A stretch of 29,943 nucleotides of DNA from Chrysochromulina parva (Eukaryota; Haptophyta; Prymnesiales; Chrysochromulinaceae), in contig PJAB01000314.1 in NCBI GenBank assembly GCA_002887195.1, forward strand, positions 1-29,943, read 5' to 3'. Positions 18,338 through 25,937 of the stretch are shown piece by piece. A program made the translations under genes and the position numbers. The number at the start of each line of letters is the position of its first letter. Within the stretch, counting starts at the first letter, position 1. Below the pieces are notes generated by a model. The model was not told the DNA's origin. It made no database searches and saw only the letters and a program-made list of their open reading frames with translations.

Positions 18338-20125
18338 TTAGCGTGAAGAAATCTGCCGTGCCGAGCCCGCAGCCACTGACCTTGGCGATCTCGGCGTGCT
18401 GAGTCTCGAGGTGGTCGTCAGGGCGTGTGGGTGGAGGTGAGGACGGTGCGAGAGCCGCTTCGGCTGCTGCTGCTGCTGCTGCTGCTGGGAAGGCGGCCCC
18501 GGGGCAAGCACCGGAGCCCCCTTGTGGGTGACGACTCGAGGCGAGCCGGCAGGGACGGAGCCTGCCACCATACGATCGAGCAGCCGCCGCCCGACAAAGT
18601 GCTTCCACGCACGCAGCGTGTGCGCAAGCAGTGCCTCGCGATCGTGCCGCCACTGTCCGAGCCTCGTGAGTGCCAGCAGACCGCCGCCACCGCTGCCGCC
18701 ACCGCTGCCGCCACCGGCGCCGCCGGCGCCCACCCTTGCCGCAACCTCGGCGGCGAGGCTCGACTTGACACGTGGCGCCTCGTCGAGCCATCGCTCCAGA
18801 TACTGCTCCGCAAGCTGCAGGCCGACGTACACGGTGAGCGGCGAGCCGGGGACGAGCATGCGCTCCTCCGCCCTTGCGCCGAGGCCCACCGTTAGCAGAT
18901 AGATGCCCGAGAGCGAGTAGCGCGCGCAGACCTGGTACGTGCCATCGGAGAGGTCGAGCACGCTCAAGATGGGGTGCGTGGGGCCTGCTGCCTTGACGAC
19001 CACACGCTCGCCGCCCGCCACGCACCGGTTGCGCCAACGGTCGTAGCACACGAGGGTGAACGTGGCGACCGTTGGCGCGAGCCTAGCAAAGGAAGCGCCC
19101 GAGCCCACGACACGGCAGTGCGGCGCATGTGCGCGCCCAGGCGCGACGACAACGTCAAAGGGGGAGCCACGCACGGGGCAGCCGCGACAGCTGATCGACA
19201 GCTGCATCGCACCAGCCGTGAACGTCGTGTATGCGAGTCGGTAGCTGCCATCATCGCGGTCGAAGCACCGCGACGTGCAGTCGACAGGGGCGCCGTCCGG
19301 CCGTTGGAGGGACGCGACGAAGACACTGGCGCCCCCATCGCCACGTCGGAGCATGTTCCCGCTCGCGTCGTACGAACACACCTGTGGGGAGAGGAGCGGG
19401 CGTCGTGGTGAGCACTTGCATGCATCGCCACGTTGGAGAATGTTCCTAATTTGGTTCCTGCTCGCGTCGTACGAACATACCTCGACCAGCGCGGCTGCGC
19501 CGACGGTGGCCGTGCGCAGCCCTTCGCCGCGCGCGGCGCAGCGCGCAGCAGCCACAGAGCCCGCGCTGAATGCCGTTACGAAGGGGGAGCCGCTGATCTC
19601 GAGGCCGCCCACGTACCTGTGGGGAAGTGGAGGGGGCGTCGTGGTGAGCACTTGCATGCACGAGGGGGAGCCGCTGATCTCGAGGCCGCCCACGTACGCG
19701 CGGATCACGTGGGTGCCGGCACGGCGCGGCATAAATGTGGCACGCGCCCATCCCGCCGTCTCGGGCGCCTCATCCTCTTCGGCGTCGTCCACGGTGACGA
19801 CGCACACCTCGTGCGCGCTCTCGCCCCACGCCGCCTCGTCGTCTTCATCACGGTCAGCGCCGCGCATGCACGCCTCGTCCTCCGCCGCCGCGTTTGCCAT
19901 CGCGCGCTCCTGAGCGCTCGCTATGGCGCCCGCCTCCTCGGCGTGCCGCACGGCTTGCCAGCTCGAGATCGCACCCAAGCAGGCCGACACGTGCGACGCG
20001 GGCGACGAGGGCAAGACGCCGGCTGCGCCCGCCGCCGCGGCGTAGTCGGCTGCTCGGGCGCTCTGCCGGTCGCGACGGTCTGGCGAGGCAGCCGTTGCGC
20101 CGCGGGCGGCGCCCATAGAGCCCCT

Positions 20126-20170
<45 letters not shown>

Positions 20171-23100
20171 TTGTCCGTGGGGCACGTGTCGCACGGTTGC
20201 CCGCACCGCTGCTGCACAGCCCCGCAGTGGGTTGCCGTACGCATCGCACACAGCGACACGAAATCGGCAGAGCTGCCCGACCTCGCCGCCGCGCAACGCC
20301 GGGCCGCGCGCGTACGAGCGCTGCGCGGCGGGCGGGCCAGCGCGCACCTGTGGGGAGAGGAGCGGGCGTCGCGGTGAGCACGTGCATGCATCGCGGAGGG
20401 GGCGTCGTGGTGAGCGCGCACATGCATCGCATACTCGATCGTGGGCGGCCTGAAGGGCTGGCCGTGCACGGTGAGGAGCGGCAGGTAGAGACCGACGCGT
20501 GTGGGGAAGGCGCGCAGCCGCAGCTCACTCCAGCCTATCGAACGCGCGCTCGACTCCGGTTCGAAGTACGTGTCGTCGTCCAGGGCGCCGTCCCGGGCGC
20601 CGTCCCGGGCGCCGTCCCGGACGAAGCCACCGCGGTGCAGCTCGCAGGGGATGTAACGGCTCGCGAGGTCGTCCGCATCGTCCTCGGCTGCCGTGCCCGC
20701 GCCCAGGACGGCGCGGCGCGGCTGCAGCAGGGTGAGTGGCTGCAGATCGAGATCTGCGAGCCTCTCGAGCACCGCGGTCGCGCCGCCCAAAGAGCCGACC
20801 GGATTACCCCACGGATCCGTCGCACGCAGCAGCAGCTCGATCGGCTCGCCTGCCTGCACCGGCGGCGGCGGGCGCGGCCACACGATCGTGCATGCAGCTG
20901 TGAGCGCCTGGGGCGTCGCCAGCAAGCGCAGCGGTGCGTGAGGTAACCAGTGGAGCTGCGGCTGCGCCGAAACTGCCGGCGCCGTGTTGGGCGCCGCCCG
21001 TGCGACGGGCGTGACTGGCTGCAGCTGGTACGGCAGCGTACCTGGGTCCAGCCGGCCCGAGACGGCAGCGTCCTCGGCGGGTGCCCTCGGAGAGCTCCAT
21101 AGGCCCACGTGGGCGACGTGCTCGCCGGCCACACGACAGGTGAGGCTCAGTACGTAGGTGCCATCGCCACGATCGAGGATCGAGTGGGACGCGCCCGCGC
21201 CGTGCTGGGCACCGCCCGCGCCGTGCTGGGCATCGCCACGATCGAGGATCGAGTGGGATGCGCCCGCGCCGTGCTGGGCACTACCCGCGCCGTGCTGGGC
21301 ATTACCCGCGCCGTGCTGGGCACCGCCCGCACCTTGAGGGCCGTTGATCTCGAGGTGCCACGTGTCACCGCCTGATGATGGGGGCGAAGGGACGGTGGCC
21401 GTCAGAGGCGCTCAGAGGCACTCAGAGGCACTCAAGAGGCAATCAGCGGCACTCAAGAGGGCAATCAAGAGTCAATCCAGAGGCAATCAAGAGGCAATCC
21501 GAGGCGCTCAGAGAGCAGCCCGAGGCACTCTCAGAGGCACTCAGTGGCATTCAGAGGCCATTCTGTGCCCGTCAGCGCACCTCGACCGCGTGGGTTCCCG
21601 TACGCATCGTACGCCTCGATGAGCGCCTCCGCCGTCTCGCCCACACCCATCGTGAGCTGTGGAAGCGGCGCAGAGGGCGACGTGCCCGCGGCTCCAAACC
21701 CTCTTCCGGCGCCGGCCGGCTGGCCAACGCGTTGTGGTGGGCACCCCAGCGCGGCTCCCTTGCCCAACGGCGCCGATGCATGCAGCGCGGCCCATCGGTG
21801 TGGATCCGCGTGGGCGTCGAGCGACGCCCGCGCGACGCGCACGCGGCAGCACGCGGCGCACGTCGGGCCCGGCACGATCGGCACGATGAATGGCGTCCCT
21901 ATCGGCGCGCCATCGAGGGTCACTCGAAGCAACGCCTCGCCCGCACGTCCCGCGCGCAGGCTGCCGCTGTAACGGCCATCGGCGTGATCGACGAGATCGG
22001 TCGCCACGAAAAAGTCATCCCGCGCGTCCGCGCTCGTGCTGTGCTCCACCGCCATCTCGAAGCGCCCGCCGCCGCGCCCGCAGGCGTTGCCGTACGAGTC
22101 GTTCGCGAGCAGCATGAAGGACGTCTCCACGCCCGCGTGAACGGGCGCAAAGGGCGTGCCGTGCGGCATCGGCACGCCCGAGGGCGAGAGCACGTGGAGC
22201 GTCGTCGCGGGCGCGCACGCCGGACCGGGCACCACGCGCAGCGCGAGCGGCGTGCCCCCGATGCGCTCCTCCGCCGCACGCGCGCCAAGCAGCACGTGTA
22301 ATTCGTACGGGCCTGCCACGTACACGCGCAGCCGAACCAGGTACGTGCCGTCGCCACGGTCGTCGATGGCTAGCTCGGGCGGCGCGCGCGCGTGCGGCCC
22401 ACCAACGAGCGACGCGACCGCCGCGGGCTGCGCGTCGGGCGCCGGCTGCAGCCACGCCTGCACATGCTCGCCCCCATGTGTGATCCGCCCGCCGCGCTCG
22501 TCGTGGGCCTCAAGCACGAATCGCATCTCAACCCCCGCAACGAGCGGCGGGCGGGGGCTTGTGAGCGGTGCGGACGAGGGCGCGACGCCGTCGTGGGCAC
22601 GAGAAGGAAAGCCGCCCTTCTCGCCCGCCGCCTCGAGCAGCACGCAGCTCGGTCCATGCGCCGCGCCGGATCCAACGCGCAGCACAAAAGGCGAGCCGTG
22701 GATGTGACGGCCGTCGAGCAGCACGAGAAGCGCGTACTCGCCCGTCACGGGCGCCGTGAACTCGGCGACGTACGTGCCGTCGTCGCGGTCGTGCACGCTT
22801 GCGACCAGGTCCTTGATCGGCCCGCGCAGCTTCACGCTGAAGTTGTCGCCGCCCACGCGGCAGTTGACGCCCGAAGCGTCGCGCGCCTGCACCGTCACGA
22901 ACGACGGTCGGTGCACGTAGCAACGCTCGAGCGCGCCACCGAACGCCACGGAGGTGCGGTGGGAGGTCAGGCCGTGCGTGACCAAGGGCGTGAGAGGAGG
23001 CGCCGGTGGTGGCGGCGGCGGCGGCGGCGGCGGTCGTGACGGCGGTGCTGCTGCAGTCAGAGGAGCTGGAGGCACTGGAGGAGGCTGCCATCGCGGCGTG

Positions 23101-23429
23101 GTGGTCGGAGCTGCAGCGGCAGGCGGGTGGGACGGCGCGGGCGTAGGCTTTGAGGGCGGCTTGTTTCGAGGCGTCAGCGGCGGCTGGCTGCGTGACGCTG
23201 GCGTGGCCACTGGCGCCGCCCAACTCCGTGAGTTGGACTGAGAGGGCGGTGGCGGAGGCGGAGGCGGGGGAGTCCGGTGCGATTGCCGGCTCGGCGGCTG
23301 GCTATAGCTGAACACTTGCGTCGCACAGCTGTCCCGGACGCTCCCACGATCCTCTCCAAGAAGGTCTTCGATGCGGTCGAGCAGCTCACTGAAAGGTTGG
23401 ACAGGGGTCCCAGCGACCCTGCCCGCCAT
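18338..23429 (-). CDS. Filamin-repeat protein, five exons, about eight Ig-like filamin domains
   Basis: Exons 23429-21581, 21371-20422, 20347-19698, 19616-19481 and 19381-18338 total 4629 nt (1542 residues) in one frame. After a Pro/Ser-rich N terminus, about eight filamin/ABP280 repeats follow. Their signatures are DRDDGTY, DDRGDGTY, DHADGRY, DRGDGTY and DRDDGSY, the strand motif YDAYGNP or CDAYGNP, and repeat ends such as IHGSPF, ISGSPF and VRGSPF. Splicing restores motifs at the junctions: NPRGRG|GDTW, and ALVE|VCSYDASGN. There is no calponin-homology actin-binding domain in the window part, so actin binding is not implied; scaffolding between cytoskeleton and membrane is the family role. 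The tail has an amphipathic segment with LRAWKHFVGRRLLDR (like the Trp motifs in the 7.2-kb gene) and a Q8 tract. Four introns, three or four of introner type, interrupt it. Confidence 0.88.
18462..18486 (-). repeat. CAG/CTG microsatellite encoding polyglutamine
   Basis: A run of eight CTG triplets on the plus strand, read as eight Gln near the C terminus of the filamin-repeat protein. Likely length-variable between strains. Confidence 0.85.
19382..19480 (-). mobile_element. Introner-like intron B in filamin gene (99 nt)
   Basis: Minus-strand donor GAG|GTATGT at 19480 and acceptor CCCCACAG|GTGTGT at 19382, phase 0. The last 45 nt are the shared core (one mismatch to copy A). The first part is a diverged copy of about 46 nt of the downstream exon; it differs by point changes and a 12-nt insertion, so this copy is older. 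One change turns GTGTGT of the exon into the better donor GTATGT. The length is 3n without a stop in the host frame. Confidence 0.8.
19617..19697 (-). mobile_element. Introner-like intron C in filamin gene (81 nt)
   Basis: Minus-strand donor GC|GTACGT at 19697 and acceptor CCCCACAG|GTACGT at 19617, phase 2. The first 35 nt of the intron are identical to the first 35 nt of the next exon, encoding the filamin strand YVGGLEISGSP. The remainder is the core with a few mismatches (CCCCTCCACTTCCCCACAG end). The perfect duplication marks it as recent. Length is 3n and stop-free. Confidence 0.82.
20120..20171 (-). repeat. GGC trinucleotide run encoding polyalanine
   Basis: About fifteen GGC triplets on the plus strand give a polyalanine tract inside filamin repeat six of the minus-strand gene, between its first strands and the acidic loop. 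Likely length-variable. Confidence 0.85.
20348..20421 (-). mobile_element. Introner-like intron D, tandem core (74 nt)
   Basis: Acceptor CCCCACAG|GTGCGC at 20348 on the minus strand. Two core sequences stand in tandem: a 3'-truncated one (RC of 20396-20429, ending CCCCCTCC) and a complete one (RC of 20348-20392, one mismatch to copy A). Donor GTGCGC at 20421 gives phase 0 on both sides and keeps the whole gene in frame; the alternative donor GTATGC at 20434 would not. Unlike copies A-C, only about 9 nt (GTGCGCGCT) are shared between donor side and downstream exon. Confidence 0.65.
21168..21340 (-). repeat. In-frame tandem repeats inside filamin repeat 4
   Basis: Plus-strand units of 18 nt (CGCGCCGTGCTGGGCA-type) and a longer duplicated block containing GATCGAGGATCGAGTGGGA. 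On the minus strand they encode repeats of AQHGAG and a second copy of ASHSILDRGD, directly before the conserved DRGDGTY strand. The block lengthens a loop of one filamin domain without breaking the frame. Confidence 0.8.
21372..21580 (-). other. Intron 1 of the filamin gene (209 nt) with internal minisatellite
   Basis: Minus-strand donor GAG|GTGCGC at 21580, acceptor CATCATCAG|GC at 21372, phase 1. Splicing joins YDAYGNPRGRG to GDTWHLEINGP, a textbook filamin sequence, which strongly supports it. Most of the intron (about 21405-21570) is a degenerate repeat of a 10-11-nt unit, plus-strand GAGGCACTCA or GAGGCAATCA. It lacks the introner core. Confidence 0.85.
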
Positions 23430-23505
23430 GACCGGTAGCGGTGCCGCGAAGGCGCTACTTCGCGAAGATGATGGCTCACCCTCCGCTCATTGACGGCCCG
23501 CCACC
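23430..23505. promoter_or_regulatory. 76-bp bidirectional promoter, filamin / CLASP pair
   Basis: Only 76 bp separate the two start codons, so both 5' UTRs and promoters are compressed or overlap into the coding regions. ACCGGTAGC (near 23431) recurs in the divergent spacer near 7070. The plus-strand start has a strong context, GCCCGCCACCATG. Confidence 0.6.
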
Positions 23506-25899
23506 ATGTCGACCAACCTGACAGCCGTCATGTCGCTCATAAATTCCAAGGTTCCGGAGCAGCGCGAGCGCGGCCTGGCCCTGCTCGAGCGCAATGAATT
23601 CAGCGTTCCCAGCCCCAAGGTGCGCCGGGTGCGCCGGTTCCCGGGGTGCCGGCTGCTGCTGACAGCCCCGCTGCTCTCGCGTGCGCAGGAGCTCGATTCC
23701 ATCCTCTCTGCACTCACGCACCACCGCACGTCGGGAAGTGTGCTCGTGCGGCAGAATGTGCTGCGGCCGCTTCCGGCGCTGCTGCACAAGTGTGGCAGCG
23801 CGCTGCGCTCATCGCTCGATCAAGTAGTGCCGCACCTGGCGGAGCGGCTCGCCGACAATGATATGGGCGTGCGCACGCTCGCAGCGCGCGCGCTGCTTGA
23901 GTTGCTCACCGTCGTGCGCGCGTCGGTCGTTGTGCCGGCGATGCTCTCGAAGGCGGTGCTCGGCCGGAGCGTGCGCGTGCGCGAGGCGGTGCTGCTGCTG
24001 CTCACGCACGCCTTGCACCAACGCGACCCGCCGCCTGGCATGGAGCTGCCCACCGCCTGCATCAAGGAGCTGCCGACTATCCTCAGGCTGCTCGACGACG
24101 CCGCCTCGCTCCCGGCGCAGGCGGCCCTCGCGTTGCTGCAAGAGGTGCATGCCACCGGCATCCCCATGTTCCGTGAACAGCTGACCGCGGCAGCGGCGCC
24201 GGTAGACGTGCCGCGCGGCGCGATGCGCCTCGTGCTCGCGCGTCTCGATGAGCATGATCGCGGCGTCGCACCCTACCTGCCGCCGCTTCATGTGGCCTAC
24301 CCGCCGCCGCCGCCGCCGCCCGCGCCGCCGCCGCCGCCGCCATCGCGAGGTGGTCGGGGTGGCGGTGGCGAGGGCAGCGGCCACGCCACGCCGCGCTACG
24401 CGCCCCACGGCGCCCCGAGCACGCTCTCTGCGCCCTCGACGCCGCTGCCATCGAGGCAGAGCTTGCCTGGGGGCAGCGGCGCTACTCTCTCGCAGACGAT
24501 GGCGGCGGCCCTCGCGGCTACCGTCGATGCCGCACAGCCCTATGCGGCCGCTGGCGCCGTGTTGGGCGCACATCACCCCTTCCACCCTCACGCCTTGTCC
24601 GCTCCGCCGCCCGTGCCAGCGGAGAGCGCCGAGCTGCCGCCGCTGGGGACGTTGCACATGGGCGGCGCCGGCCTCTCACCGGCGGCGGGCTGGGGCGACT
24701 GGGACGCTCGGGACGACGCTCGGGACGAGCCCCCGCCGCTGCCGGTGCCGCAGCCCTCGTCGGTGGCGCCGCCGTCGGCCGCCCGCCGCCACTCGATCGG
24801 CGCCCCCTCCCGCCCCGACGCGGCTAGCGCGCATGCAAGTGCTCCACATGGCGCGCCCGCGACCAGCCGGCGCAAGTCGCTCGCGGCGGCGGAGGGCGAG
24901 TACACGCATCCGCCATCGCCCGTGCGGGTCGGCTCGACGGAGGAGGCGACGCGCGAGCTGCGCGAGCTCGCGCGCGAGCTGCGCCGGCCGCTGCGCCAGG
25001 ACGGCGCGTGGCAGGAGCGCGCGGCAGCGATGCGGCGCGTCCACGGGCTCCTGCTCGGCAGCGCGGCGCGGCTGCCCACGTTCGGGCTGCTCTTCCACAC
25101 GCACATGGTCGAGCCGCTCTCGCTGCAGCTCACGGACCTTCGGTCCAAGTGCGTCAAGCTCGCGTGTGACGTGATCGCGGAGGGCGCGCGCGTGCTCGGC
25201 CCTTCGTTCCGGGAGAGTGCCATCGACCTGATGCCCGCGCTCGTGCGTGTGTTGCGCGTCACCGTGGCCGTCATCGCCGACGCGGCGGACCAGTGCATTC
25301 GGCAACTGCTCCACTTCGTCAAGGCTCCCGCGATCCTCCCATCCATCCTCGCGGGCGTCTCCGCGTCGGACAGCGGCCCGCCGCTGCGCGCGCGCTGCGC
25401 CCTGTATCTCGAGGTGATCCTCGCCACCTTCACAGCGCCCGGCGTCGACGACTACCTCGCCGACGTTGAGACGATGCTCACTAAGGCGCTCACCGATGCT
25501 GGCTCCGAGGTGCGCACCGCCGCTCGCGCCGCCTTCCTCTGCGATGCATGCACGTGCTCACCACGACGCCCGCTCCTCTCCCCACAGGTGCGCACCGCCG
25601 CTCGCGCCGCCTTCCTCGCCTTCGAGGGCCGGTGGCCGCCGAGGGGCGCGCGGCTGCGGGAGCGGCTGCCGCCGTCTGCGCTGCGCGTGCTGGCGGCGGG
25701 GATGGCGTCCGAACGGCCTGTGCTCAAGGCGGCGCGCTCGAGCTTGGGCGCCGTGTTGGGCGGCGGCGGTGCCGCGCGTGCGTCACTGGGGGAGCCTCAC
25801 ACGCGCACCCCGCATGCGGCTGCCGCCCCGAGGAGCGGACTCGCTTCCGAGATGGCAGGCGGCGCCGGCGCAGAGTGGCCTGGAGGAGGCGGCGGCGGC

Positions 25900-25937
<38 letters not shown>

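Noticed and set aside
17850..19049. 399-codon minus-strand frame without a stop
   Set aside because: It overlaps the filamin gene in another frame on the same strand; filamin motifs prove the other frame, and open shadow frames are common at this GC content.
20348..20434. Donor GTATGC at 20434 for intron D
   Set aside because: It gives an 87-nt intron that would put the next exon in the wrong frame and lose CDAYGNP; the donor at 20421 keeps a continuous 4629-nt frame.
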